NCBI GenBank assembly: GCA_030041275.1
Contig: JASHOE010000286.1
Span: forward strand, 1-41,658
Source of the DNA: Streptosporangiaceae bacterium
GTDB taxonomy: Bacteria; Actinomycetota; Actinomycetes; Streptosporangiales; Streptosporangiaceae
Length of the DNA: 41,658 nt
Reading direction: 5' to 3'
Positions within the stretch are counted from its first letter, which is position 1, and each line of letters opens with the position of its first letter. Under the pieces are notes generated by a model. It was not told where the DNA came from. It saw nothing but the letters and a program-made list of their open reading frames with translations, and ran no database searches. A program made the translations under genes and the position numbers. Below, piece by piece: positions 1 through 7,638 of this stretch.

Positions 1-80
1 TGGGCGATGATGGGCGTCCGCATCACGCGCGGCCTCCACGACGCTCTCGTCGGTCTTGCACTGCGCGGTAACTCGCGGGT
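1..80 (-). pseudogene. Possible fragment of a D-isomer-specific 2-hydroxyacid dehydrogenase
   Basis: Read on the minus strand, this stretch gives VTAQCKTDESVVEAARDADA. That resembles the segment near the N-terminus of 2-hydroxyacid dehydrogenases, where a line such as EAARDADALIVQ is usual. The expected continuation (IIAQ) is present only after a one-base frame change near base 18, and no start codon is in frame upstream. It may be a decayed copy, or the match may be chance. The window edge removes the rest, so the call is weak. Confidence 0.25.
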
Positions 81-134
81 CGGCGCTCCATCGGCGGCGC
101 ACGTGCAGAGGCGGTCGAGGAGGCGAGATCGACA

Positions 135-168
135 CGGAGGCCGGGCCCATTGCCGGGCCCGGCCTCCG
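135..168 (-). terminator. Strong hairpin after the first aldehyde dehydrogenase gene
   Basis: A perfect 14-bp GC-only-rich stem (CGGAGGCCGGGCCC paired with its complement) closes a 6-nt loop, ATTGCC. It begins about 10 bp past the dehydrogenase stop codon. There is no U-tract, as is common for actinobacterial hairpin terminators. The perfect symmetry means it could act on either strand. Confidence 0.7.
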
Positions 169-178
169 AGTGCGCGGG

Positions 179-1666
179 CTAGAGCAGGGTGGTGACTGCC
201 TTGACCTCGGTGTAGTTGTTGAGAACCTCGTGGCCCATCTCGCGGCCCCAGCCGGACTGCTTGTAGCCGCCGAATGGCAAGGAGGCGTCGAAGACGTTGT
301 AGCAGTTGATCCAGATTGTGCCCGCCCGGATCTTCTTGGCGAGGGCGTGGGCCTTGGAGATGTCGCGAGTCCAGATACCGGCTCCGAGGCCATACGTGGT
401 GTCGTTGGCCTGCGCGGCGATTTCGTCGAGACTGCTGAAGCTCTCAGCTACGACGACGGGCCCGAAGATCTCCTCACGCACGACCTTCATGTCGGGCCGG
501 GTGTTGGTGAGGACCGTTGGCTCGACGAAGTAACCGCGGTCTCCGAACCGGCCGCCACCAGCCAGTGCGGTCGCGCCGTCTGCTCGCCCGGACTCAAGGA
601 ATCCAGTGACACGGCGGAACTGTTCGTCGGAGACGAGCGGGCCCATCTGGGTTGCCGGGTCTAGTCCGGACCCGAGCTTGATGGACTTGGCAATCTCGGC
701 CACACCGTCGACCACCTCGTCGTACCTGCTCTCGTGCACGAACAGGCGCGAGCCCGCCACGCAGCACTGGCCGTGGTTGAAGAAGATGGCGTTGGCGGCG
801 CCCTCGACCGCGCTGCTCTCGGCGTCATCGAAGACGATGTTGGGGCTCTTGCCGCCGAGCTCGAGGGTGAGCTTTTTCAGGTTGCCCGCCGCGGCTTGGA
901 CGATGAGCTTGCCGACCTCGGTGGAGCCGGTGAAGGCCACCTTATCCACGTCGTCGTTCGAGGCCAGGGCGGCGCCCGCGGTTTCGCCGAAGCCGGGCAC
1001 GACGTTGACGACACCGTCGGGTACGCCGGCCTCCGCGATCAGTTCCGCGAGCCGCAGTGCGGTGAGCGGTGTTTGCTCAGCTGGCTTGAGAACGACGGTA
1101 CAGCCGGTCGTGAGCGCCGGGCCGAGCTTCCACGCTGCCATGAGCAGCGGGAAGTTCCACGGAATGATCTGCCCTACGACGCCAATCGGCTCTCGAAGCG
1201 TGTACGAGTGGAAGTTTGCGCCCGGCATGTAGGGCACCGAGATGTCGATGGTGTTGCCCTCGATCTTGGTGGCCCAGCCGGCCATGTAGTGGAACAGGTC
1301 TGCGGCCAGCGGCACGTCGGCGGCCTGCGCGACGAGGAAGGGCTTGCCGTTGTCGAGCGACTCGAGCTGAGCGAGCTCGTCGACGTGCTCGAGGATGAGG
1401 TCGCCGATCTTCCAGACGATGCGACCGCGCTCGGACGGCGTCATGCGGCTCCAGGGCCCGCTGTCGAACGCCGCGCGAGCTGCTCGCACAGCCCGGTTGA
1501 TGTCCTCAGCGTCGCCTTCGGCAACGCGCGCGAGGGTCTCGCCGGTGGCTGGGTTGGGGGTCTCGAATGTCTTCCCGGAAGCGGCGTTCACCCATTGCCC
1601 GTTAATGAATAGCTGGCGAGGGGAGCCGATGAAGGCCTCGACATTGCGGTCAAGGGTCACCGTCAT
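179..1666 (-). CDS. NAD(P)+-dependent aldehyde dehydrogenase
   Basis: A soluble ALDH-superfamily enzyme that oxidises an aldehyde to its carboxylic acid. The 495-aa length is normal for the family. Visible motifs are PWNFP around N171, FTGSTEVG at 246-252, the general-base motif LELGGKSP with E269, and the nucleophile loop GQCCVAGSR with C302. The last motif and the overall pattern resemble ALDH1/2-type and phenylacetaldehyde/betaine-aldehyde enzymes; the substrate cannot be read from sequence. The ATG start is backed by AAGGAG about 10 nt upstream. The gene lies downstream of the YCII-like gene on the same strand, but a perfect copy of the shared 19-bp operator (1752-1770) sits between them, so it probably has its own regulated promoter. 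A strong hairpin follows the stop. Confidence 0.96.
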   Translation of the reverse strand: MTVTLDRNVEAFIGSPRQLFINGQWVNAASGKTFETPNPATGETLARVAEGDAEDINRAVRAARAAFDSGPWSRMTPSERGRIVWKIGDLILEHVDELAQLESLDNGKPFLVAQAADVPLAADLFHYMAGWATKIEGNTIDISVPYMPGANFHSYTLREPIGVVGQIIPWNFPLLMAAWKLGPALTTGCTVVLKPAEQTPLTALRLAELIAEAGVPDGVVNVVPGFGETAGAALASNDDVDKVAFTGSTEVGKLIVQAAAGNLKKLTLELGGKSPNIVFDDAESSAVEGAANAIFFNHGQCCVAGSRLFVHESRYDEVVDGVAEIAKSIKLGSGLDPATQMGPLVSDEQFRRVTGFLESGRADGATALAGGGRFGDRGYFVEPTVLTNTRPDMKVVREEIFGPVVVAESFSSLDEIAAQANDTTYGLGAGIWTRDISKAHALAKKIRAGTIWINCYNVFDASLPFGGYKQSGWGREMGHEVLNNYTEVKAVTTLL

Positions 1667-1751
1667 GAAGAACCATCTCCTTGCGTACGGGGCTGGCCCG
1701 CCTGCGAGCAGCTCCGAGGCTCTAGACGCTCAAGGAGACGTCGCCAGACCA

Positions 1752-1770
1752 GTAGTCTCTATGAGACTAC
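1752..1770. promoter_or_regulatory. Operator A: perfect 19-bp inverted repeat
   Basis: GTAGTCTC-TAT-GAGACTAC: 8-bp arms with perfect dyad symmetry and a 3-nt spacer. It lies about 86 bp upstream of the aldehyde dehydrogenase ATG at 1666. Three more copies with identical geometry occur within the next 4 kb. The flank AGACCA is shared with operator D. Confidence 0.85.
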
Positions 1771-1795
1771 AGAAGTGACGGCAGGACAAGGCTGT

Positions 1796-2104
1796 TCAGA
1801 TCGGCTCGTTGACCTGTATCCGCGCGCCAAGGCCGAGTAGCGGATGATCTTTCAACAGTCCGAAGGCCGCGTTGCGGTCCGCAGCGTCTATGACCGACCA
1901 GCCCATGAAAGCAGTGCCGAGAGCGTCATCTTCGGTGCCGCGACGCGTTAGCGTCGCCGTGGATCTGATCGGGGCTCCGGCATCGATCAACGCCGACCCC
2001 GTGCTGGCAGCCCACCGAACCAGGGCCCGACGCGCCGCCGCGATGGTATCGGGGTCCTGCGCCATCTCGCCCCACTGAAACGTAACGAGGAACTTCGCCA
2101 CCAT
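1796..2104 (-). CDS. YCII-like small protein
   Basis: A 102-aa protein with the ferredoxin-like small-domain pattern of YCII-related proteins: an N-terminal strand (KFLVTFQW), a helix, then FMGWSVIDAADRNAAFGLL followed by an HPLLGLGARIQV strand. The usual DGPF segment of the DGPF subgroup is absent, so the assignment rests on overall pattern. No catalytic role is evident. Operator B lies 22 bp upstream of its start, with the PadR-type gene divergent on the other side, so it is likely controlled with the neighbouring dehydrogenases. The exact start (ATG 2104 or the adjoining GTG codon) is uncertain because no strong ribosome binding site is seen. Confidence 0.8.
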   Translation of the reverse strand: MVAKFLVTFQWGEMAQDPDTIAAARRALVRWAASTGSALIDAGAPIRSTATLTRRGTEDDALGTAFMGWSVIDAADRNAAFGLLKDHPLLGLGARIQVNEPI

Positions 2105-2125
2105 CGGGTCTCTCTGCCGGGTGAA

Positions 2126-2144
2126 CTAGTCACAACGAGACTAG
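2126..2144. promoter_or_regulatory. Operator B: 19-bp inverted repeat with one mismatch
   Basis: CTAGTCAC-AAC-GAGACTAG: same arm length and 3-nt spacer as operator A. The outermost base pair is changed symmetrically and one position is mismatched. The dyad extends one more base pair on each side (A/T). It sits between the divergent YCII-like gene and the PadR-type gene. Confidence 0.75.
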
Positions 2145-2333
2145 TCCAGTATCGGCGGCGCTGCTCGCGCTCGGTCTGTTCGTGGTACTGACCGAGTCGT
2201 GGCAGCAGCCCTCGCCTAGCGCCCCAACTCGTGCCGCGACGCGTTGGTGATCAGCACGCAGCCTCCAGATAATTCCCGTCGTACTGGCGTGCGCCACGAA
2301 CCCAGCCACCACACGGGCGCCCAGGCCAGGCCG

Positions 2334-2339
2334 TACTGT
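2334..2339 (+). promoter_or_regulatory. Candidate -10 element of a leaderless PadR-type gene
   Basis: TACTGT fits the actinobacterial TANNNT -10 pattern. It ends exactly 6 nt before the ATG at 2346, which would place transcription start at or next to the start codon. No ribosome binding site is visible upstream, and no good -35 is recognisable. Confidence 0.45.
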
Positions 2340-2345
2340 TGATCT

Positions 2346-2900
2346 ATGGCCGCTGCCGCTCAGCCACGTCTTTCCCTGGCGGAGTGGCTCGTGCTCTGCC
2401 TGGTATCGGAGTCGCCGTCGCACGGCTTCGCGCTCGCCCGGACTTTGTCGGAGGACGGAGAGCTGGGGCAGATATGGCGCGTGCCAAAGCCTGTCATCTA
2501 CCGGGCGCTGCAACGGCTCGAGGTGGCTGACCTGGTCGTGACGACCGAACTCCAGCCGTCCAGCGCCGGTCCGGTGAGATCCCTGGTTGACGTCACGGAC
2601 GCCGGCCGGCGGGCTGCCGCGGCCTGGCTTACCAAGCCCGTGAGGCACAACCGAGATATTCGGTCCGAGCTTCTGATGAAGCTGGCCCTGCTGGACAGGG
2701 CAGCGGCCGATCCAGTGCCGTTGCTGACCGCCCAGCGTGCGCAGCTGGAGCCAGTTGCGGAAGCGCTGCAGGTGAAGCTGGCCAGTTCTACCGGATTCGA
2801 CCGCATGATCATCTTGTGGCGCTGGGAAACGGTCGCCGCGACGCTGCGCTTCCTGGACGATGCCCTACGCGACGCCGCGAGTGTGGCGAAGGCGCACTAA
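2346..2900 (+). CDS. PadR-family transcriptional regulator
   Basis: A 184-aa DNA-binding protein. Residues 8-85 form the PadR winged helix (LAEWLVLCLVSESPSHGFAL, then VYRALQRLEVADLV-like helices with IYRALQRLE, then a wing ending in VTDAGRRA). A C-terminal helical dimerisation region follows (about 95-180). PadR proteins usually repress and respond to small ligands such as phenolic acids. Here the gene is flanked by operators B (200 bp upstream) and C (38 bp past its stop), making it one of two local candidates for the protein that reads the 19-bp repeats. The start is supported by a -10 element placed for a leaderless mRNA. Confidence 0.9.
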   Translation: MAAAAQPRLSLAEWLVLCLVSESPSHGFALARTLSEDGELGQIWRVPKPVIYRALQRLEVADLVVTTELQPSSAGPVRSLVDVTDAGRRAAAAWLTKPVRHNRDIRSELLMKLALLDRAAADPVPLLTAQRAQLEPVAEALQVKLASSTGFDRMIILWRWETVAATLRFLDDALRDAASVAKAH

Positions 2901-2938
2901 ACCCGGCGTTCGGGATAGCAAGCGCATGGCGAGCCCTA

Positions 2939-2957
2939 GTAGTCTCAGAGGGACTAC
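2939..2957. promoter_or_regulatory. Operator C: 19-bp inverted repeat with one mismatch
   Basis: GTAGTCTC-AGA-GGGACTAC: left arm identical to operator A, right arm with one change. It ends 20 bp before the GTG start of the zinc-finger gene, so a bound protein would overlap the promoter or the start of the transcript. Confidence 0.8.
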
Positions 2958-2977
2958 CGGGAGAAGGGCCCTCCAGC

Positions 2978-4042
2978 GTGCGCGCCGAACCAGCCGACTC
3001 CGCCCTCGCCAGCCTGGAAAGCACGCCGGCAAAGACGACCGTCGGAGTACTCTTCGATGGCACGCCGTACTTCGCCCCGATCGGCCAGGTGGTCGCGGAC
3101 GGCGCCCTCGTCACCTGCCACCTGTGCGGCAGAAGGTTCCGGTCGGTTGCCGCCCACCTGTCCTCCCATGGCTGGACAAAGGCGCTGTACTGCGAGGCAT
3201 TCGGTCTCGAACGTCGGCAATCGCTCGAGGGAGCTGACACGCGCAAGCTGCGCGCCGCTATCTTCAGCGCGCGGCTGGTCTTTGAGCCAGCGCTCCGCAA
3301 CGGCAGGGACCGTGGTCACGAGCTAGCTCGTAGCGGTTCCCTGAACAGGCAGGCCGCAGATGCAGCCCGCGGCCGTCCGTTCCCCGCGCAGCGCCGCCAG
3401 CGGTCGCGCACCGCAGTGTCCAGAGCCGCTCGCGCGCAGCTTGGCCGGGCTAGCCGCGAACGCGCCCTCGAGCGGCTGGCGGCCGTCGCGCGCGATGTAG
3501 CCCGCCGCCACGGCTACGCCGACATCGGCCACCTCGTGCAGGAGATGAGTCGCGCAGGTCACAGTCTGGCCGGCATCAGCATCGCGTGCGGGCTGGACAA
3601 GGACTGGATGTCACGCCATCTGCCGCAGCTGGACCCGGCGGCAGCTAAGGCAGCCAGGGCAGCCTCTGCCGACGGCCACCGACTTGACGCACGCTGGATG
3701 CCAGCCCTGGGGACGATCGGATTCGCGGACGTGACCAGTTATCTCAGGCAGCGGCACGTCGTCGAGCACCGGACAGTCAACGCGATCGCAGGTGAGATTG
3801 GGCTGTCGTTTCACGCCGTGAAGGCGGCGCTCTCGCGACACGGCCTCGAGGTCGCGCCGCACGCCGCGAAACGCCACGCCGCCGAGCGTCGCGCCGCCGA
3901 CGTGGCGGCAACGCTGGGTGTCGACTCGATCAGCGAGTTCGTCGAGCAGGGTCGGGCCAGCGGATGGACCTGGCAGCGGCTGGCGGAAGTGTCCGGCCAG
4001 CCGGAGACGTGGCTGCGGCGGCATGGAGCGAGTCAGAAGTAG
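2978..4042 (+). CDS. Ros/MucR-like zinc-finger protein with repeated HTH-like segments
   Basis: A 354-aa basic, probably DNA-binding protein. Residues 47-64 carry C-X2-C-X9-H-X3-H (C47, C50, H60, H64) followed by HGW...YCEAFGL, as in the Ros/MucR zinc-finger domain. An Arg/Ala-rich linker follows. The C-terminal half has three segments that each look like a helix-turn-helix and end in a W/aromatic-RH motif: one ends DWMSRHL, one reads IAGEIGLSFHAVKAALSRHG, and one ends ETWLRRHG at the C-terminus. An ORF open further upstream overlaps PadR, but the GTG at 2978 has GGAGAAGG about 11 nt upstream and leaves operator C outside the gene, so I chose it. Operator C in front suggests autoregulation or control by PadR. 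Confidence 0.8.
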   Translation: MRAEPADSALASLESTPAKTTVGVLFDGTPYFAPIGQVVADGALVTCHLCGRRFRSVAAHLSSHGWTKALYCEAFGLERRQSLEGADTRKLRAAIFSARLVFEPALRNGRDRGHELARSGSLNRQAADAARGRPFPAQRRQRSRTAVSRAARAQLGRASRERALERLAAVARDVARRHGYADIGHLVQEMSRAGHSLAGISIACGLDKDWMSRHLPQLDPAAAKAARAASADGHRLDARWMPALGTIGFADVTSYLRQRHVVEHRTVNAIAGEIGLSFHAVKAALSRHGLEVAPHAAKRHAAERRAADVAATLGVDSISEFVEQGRASGWTWQRLAEVSGQPETWLRRHGASQK

Positions 4043-4175
4043 CAACCGCTGCAGAGATCGGGTGTACAGGCAGGCGTAGCGGCCAGCTATCCGCCGCGGT
4101 GCAAGACCCGGTCTTGTTGCCCGGCCCGCCGCCAGCCTACGAGCGCCAAGCTGGACTGGCGACGGGTCAGTGACG

Positions 4176-5675
4176 CTACCTTGCCTGGTCTTCGTAACCC
4201 GCTGGGCGGCCTTCCAGGATGACCGTCTTGACCTCGAGGTAGTTGCGCAGGCCCTCTACGCCGCCCTCGCGGCCGATGCCGGACTGCTTGAAGCCACCGA
4301 AGGCAATCCCGAAATCTGTGCGGAAGGCGTTGTGACCGACAGTTCCAGACCGGAGCTGGCCCGCAACCTGGCGAGCGCGATTGACGTCACTGGTGAACAC
4401 TGAGGCGTTGAGCCCGTAGATCGTGTCGTTGGCAACCCGGATCGCGTCGGCCTCGTCCTCCGCCGGGACGACAGACAGGACGGGTCCGAAGATCTCTTCC
4501 TGCGCGATCACGGAGGAATTGTCGACGTTGCTGAAAACTGTCGGCTCGACATAGAAGCCTCGGTCGAGGTCCTTGGGCCGACCGCCGCCGGTGACCAGCG
4601 TCGCGCCGTCGGCGATGCCACGGGCGATGTACCCCTGGACCCGGTCCCGCTGGCGGCTGGCCACGAGCGGGCCCATCTGCGTCTGCGCATCGAACGGGTC
4701 GCCGACTCGAACCTGAGAGAACGTGCTCGCCAGCGCGTCGACGAATTCGTTGTGGCGGCCTGCAGGGATCACGATCCTGGTCAGCGACGAGCAGACCTGA
4801 CCCGACAAAAAGCACTCCGCGCCGGCGATCGCCTGGGCTGCAGTAGCGATGTCCATGTCGTCAAGGATCACCGCAGCGGACTTGCCGCCCAGTTCGAGGG
4901 TGCAGCGGGCGATCCGCTCGCCGCAGATGGAGGCGATGCGCCGTCCCGCGGCTGTTGACCCGGTGAACGCGATCTTGTCGACTCGAGGATCGCGCACCAG
5001 CAACTCGGACACCTCACGGTCGGCGGTCACGACGTTGAGCACGCCGGGCGGCAGGCCGGCTGCCTCCGCCGCCTCGGCCACTAGGTACCCTTCGCCAGGC
5101 GCTTCCGGTGAGGACTTGAGCACGACGGTGCAGCCCGCGATGAGCGCCGGGGCGACCTTACTGGCCAGCAGGCCGATGGGGACGTTCCACGGGATGATCG
5201 CGCCCACAACACCGACTGGCTCGCGAACGATGAGACCGAACTCGCCCCCCGCCGTCGGCTGCGCGGGCTCCTCCCAGGTGAACGTGTCCGCCAGGCCCGC
5301 GTAGTAGTCAAAGGTGTTAGCGGCGTCGCCGCCAAAGTACGGGGCCAGGATGTGCAGGCCCCCGGACTCCCGCGGCCAGATCTGGCCAAGAGCTTCAGTG
5401 CGTTCTCTGAGACCGGCCGCGATCCCGCGCAGGTATTCGGCCCGCTGTGGGTGCGTCATACGCGGCCAGGGCCCGTCATCGAACGCGTGACGCGCGGCCT
5501 CGACAGCGCGTGAGATGTCGGCCGCCTGCGCCTCGGCGACGCTGAAATACACCTCCTCCGTCCCAGAGTCGATCACGTCGATCATCGCGCTGGACGAGGG
5601 CTGCGCCCATTCGCCGTCGATGAAGAACCGGTCCGTGTTGCGCAGCGGCGCCTTGATCTCATCCGCCAGGCTCAT
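4176..5675 (-). CDS. NAD(P)+-dependent aldehyde dehydrogenase
   Basis: A 499-aa ALDH-superfamily enzyme. Motifs: IPWNVP with N164, FTGSTAAG at 238-244, LELGGKSAA with general base E261, and SGQVCSS with nucleophile C295. EEIFGPVLSV and GGFKQSGIGRE are also present near the C-terminus. The sequence differs clearly from the dehydrogenase at 179-1666, so it is not a recent duplicate. It resembles the broad-specificity actinobacterial ALDH subgroup; its substrate is unknown. The ATG start is supported by GGAGGT 9 nt upstream. It is divergent from the dehydrogenase at 5790, and the 114-bp gap between them holds operator D, so both are probably switched together. Confidence 0.95.
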   Translation of the reverse strand: MSLADEIKAPLRNTDRFFIDGEWAQPSSSAMIDVIDSGTEEVYFSVAEAQAADISRAVEAARHAFDDGPWPRMTHPQRAEYLRGIAAGLRERTEALGQIWPRESGGLHILAPYFGGDAANTFDYYAGLADTFTWEEPAQPTAGGEFGLIVREPVGVVGAIIPWNVPIGLLASKVAPALIAGCTVVLKSSPEAPGEGYLVAEAAEAAGLPPGVLNVVTADREVSELLVRDPRVDKIAFTGSTAAGRRIASICGERIARCTLELGGKSAAVILDDMDIATAAQAIAGAECFLSGQVCSSLTRIVIPAGRHNEFVDALASTFSQVRVGDPFDAQTQMGPLVASRQRDRVQGYIARGIADGATLVTGGGRPKDLDRGFYVEPTVFSNVDNSSVIAQEEIFGPVLSVVPAEDEADAIRVANDTIYGLNASVFTSDVNRARQVAGQLRSGTVGHNAFRTDFGIAFGGFKQSGIGREGGVEGLRNYLEVKTVILEGRPAGYEDQAR

Positions 5676-5717
5676 TCTCAGCTGACCTCCGTGCTCGACA
5701 GTGCGTCCCTGAGACCA

Positions 5718-5736
5718 GTAGTCTCAATGTGACTAC
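5718..5736. promoter_or_regulatory. Operator D: 19-bp inverted repeat shared by divergent dehydrogenases
   Basis: GTAGTCTC-AAT-GTGACTAC: left arm identical to operators A and C, right arm with one change. It is 43 bp from the minus-strand start at 5675 and 54 bp from the plus-strand start at 5790, the right place to cover both promoters. The left flank AGACCA matches operator A. Confidence 0.8.
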
Positions 5737-5789
5737 AAGGTAGTACCTGACCGCAGTGCAGCCAAGCGTCATTCACGCGGCGAGGAAGC

Positions 5790-7247
5790 ATGTCGTTCCT
5801 GACGGAAGAGACCTGGACCGGGCAGGTTTACACGGGCCGCTGGGTCGCCGCTGAGGGCGGCGAGATGCCTGTCATTGAGCCAGCCACCGGGCACGAGCTC
5901 AGCCGAATCGGCGTGGCAACCCCAGCTGACGTTGCCCGCGCAGCGCGGACGGCCGCCGCCGTGCAGCCGGCGTGGGCCGCGCTGCCGCATCCGGAGCGAT
6001 CGGCCATCCTGCGGAGGGCGGCGGGCCTCTGGGAGGAGAACGCGGCCGAGATCGAGAACTGGGTGATCCGGGAGAGCGGGAAGATCGGCCCAGCCGCCCA
6101 GTTCGAGACCCACGTCGCCGTGCAGGAGATCTACGAGGCGGCCACGCTCCCGTCCAGGCCCTACGGCGAGCTGCTGCCAAGCGAGCAGCCACGGCTCAGT
6201 TTTGCCGAGCGGGTTGCGGCTGGCGTTGTGGGCGTGATCGCGCCGTTCAACTTCCCGCAGATCCTGGCCATCCGGTCGGTCGCCCCGGCGCTCGCCCTCG
6301 GAAACGCCGTCGTCCTGAAGCCGGACCCGCGCACCGCGGTCTGCGGCGGAATCGTGCTCGCCCGGGTCTTCGAAGAAGCCTGCCTGCCCGCCGGGCTGCT
6401 GCACGTGCTGCCGGGCGGGGCAGACGTGGGTGAGGCGCTGATCACGGATCCGCTGGTGCGGATCATCTCGTTTACCGGATCGACGGCCGTCGGCCGCCGG
6501 GTGGGCGAGCTGGCCGCCCGCCACCTCAAGCGCGCGCACCTCGAACTGGGCGGCAACTCAGCTCTGGTTATTCTCGACGACGCCGACATCGCCAAAGCCG
6601 CCGCCGCCGGAGCCTGGGGGTCGTTCTTGCACCAAGGCCAGATCTGCATGGCCACCGGCAGGCACCTCGTCGCACAGGCCGTCTACGACGACTACGTGGC
6701 CGCGCTTGCCGATAAAGCGTCCAATCTCCCGGTGGGAGACCCGGCGTCGGGCAACGTCGCGCTCGGCCCGATCATCGACGAGCGACAGCGTGACAAGGTG
6801 CACGCCCTTGTCACGGCATCCACCAGCGCCGGCGCCACACTTGCGGCGGGCGGCACGTACAAGGGCCTGTTCTACCGGCCGACCGTGCTTGCAGACGTGA
6901 CTACCCAGATGCCCGCCTACGCGAGCGAGGTGTTCGGCCCGGTCGCCCCGGTGCTGAAGTTCAGCTCTCTAGACGAAGCCGCACAACTCGCTGCGCAGAC
7001 CGAGTACGGCCTGTCCCTCGGCATCTTGACCAAAGACGTGGTGCGCGGCCTCGAGCTGTCGCGGCGCATCCCCACCGGCATCGTGCACATCAACGAGCAG
7101 ACCGTTGATGACGAGCCCAACGTGCCGTTCGGTGGTCTTTTAGACTCTGGTACCGGCACCCGCTTCGGGGGCACGGCGAACCTCGAGGCGTTCACCGAGA
7201 CCCGCTGGGTCACCATCCGGGGCGACATCGCCCCGTACCCGTTCTAA
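5790..7247 (+). CDS. Benzaldehyde-dehydrogenase-like aldehyde dehydrogenase
   Basis: A 485-aa ALDH-superfamily enzyme, likely oxidising an aromatic aldehyde with NAD(P)+. Motifs: APFNFP with N154, the line RSVAPALALGNAVVLKPDP, FTGSTAVG at 228-234, LELGGNSALVILDDADI with E252, and HQGQICM with C286. The GGNSALV variant, the RTAVCGG segment and the short C-terminus (DEPNVPFGG then F/GGTANLEAFTE) are typical of benzaldehyde/vanillin-type dehydrogenases. GAGGAAG lies just before the ATG. Sharing operator D with the divergent dehydrogenase suggests one inducing signal for both, plausibly an aromatic alcohol or aldehyde; that last step is inference. Confidence 0.93.
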   Translation: MSFLTEETWTGQVYTGRWVAAEGGEMPVIEPATGHELSRIGVATPADVARAARTAAAVQPAWAALPHPERSAILRRAAGLWEENAAEIENWVIRESGKIGPAAQFETHVAVQEIYEAATLPSRPYGELLPSEQPRLSFAERVAAGVVGVIAPFNFPQILAIRSVAPALALGNAVVLKPDPRTAVCGGIVLARVFEEACLPAGLLHVLPGGADVGEALITDPLVRIISFTGSTAVGRRVGELAARHLKRAHLELGGNSALVILDDADIAKAAAAGAWGSFLHQGQICMATGRHLVAQAVYDDYVAALADKASNLPVGDPASGNVALGPIIDERQRDKVHALVTASTSAGATLAAGGTYKGLFYRPTVLADVTTQMPAYASEVFGPVAPVLKFSSLDEAAQLAAQTEYGLSLGILTKDVVRGLELSRRIPTGIVHINEQTVDDEPNVPFGGLLDSGTGTRFGGTANLEAFTETRWVTIRGDIAPYPF

Positions 7248-7262
7248 CCACGAGCGCCCGGT

Positions 7263-7284
7263 AACCGGATTGCCGCGGCCGGTT
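7263..7284. terminator. Weak hairpin between convergent genes
   Basis: AACCGG pairs with CCGGTT around a 10-nt loop, between the stop of the dehydrogenase (7247) and the stop of the small membrane protein (7295). The stem is only 6 bp, so the call rests mainly on position. Confidence 0.35.
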
Positions 7285-7294
7285 TGAGGCCCAG

Positions 7295-7450
7295 CTACCA
7301 GTAATGCCTCCGCGGCCCGACCATCCGGCCCGCGGAGCCGAGCAGCGCGAGAATGAGGCCGATCACCACAAGGATGATGCCGATCGTCCACAGGATGGCG
7401 ATCCCTGTGACGAAACCAATGATGAGAAGAATGGCGCCAAGGACGATCAT
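7295..7450 (-). CDS. DUF6131-family small membrane protein
   Basis: A 51-aa protein with two hydrophobic helices (about 1-20 and 22-42) and a conserved tail ending in RRHYW, the hallmark of DUF6131 proteins in actinobacteria. Its function is unknown. The ORF is open further upstream, but the ATG at 7450 has GGAGG a few bases upstream and the longer version would add a non-hydrophobic segment not seen in the family. Confidence 0.8.
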   Translation of the reverse strand: MIVLGAILLIIGFVTGIAILWTIGIILVVIGLILALLGSAGRMVGPRRHYW

Positions 7451-7638
7451 GGGACCTCCGTGTCCGTTCGGTTCGACAGCAACTACCTCGCAGCGTGCAA
7501 GCCAAACCTCACCCGAGGCTGCGCCGCCAGTGGGCTCCATCCGGCAAGGCGAGGGTGACTGGTTAGAAGATGACAGGGGAAGCGCTCGCCGAGATCATCA
7601 CGCTCGGGTTGTCGGCACCGCCTGCGACGATGTAGCGC

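Noticed and set aside
2816..2977. N-terminal extension of the zinc-finger protein
   Set aside because: It would overlap the PadR gene and run through operator C; GTG 2978 has a ribosome binding site.
6897..6904. GTGACTAC half-site resembling the operator arm
   Set aside because: It lies inside the dehydrogenase coding region and has no matching second arm at the right spacing.
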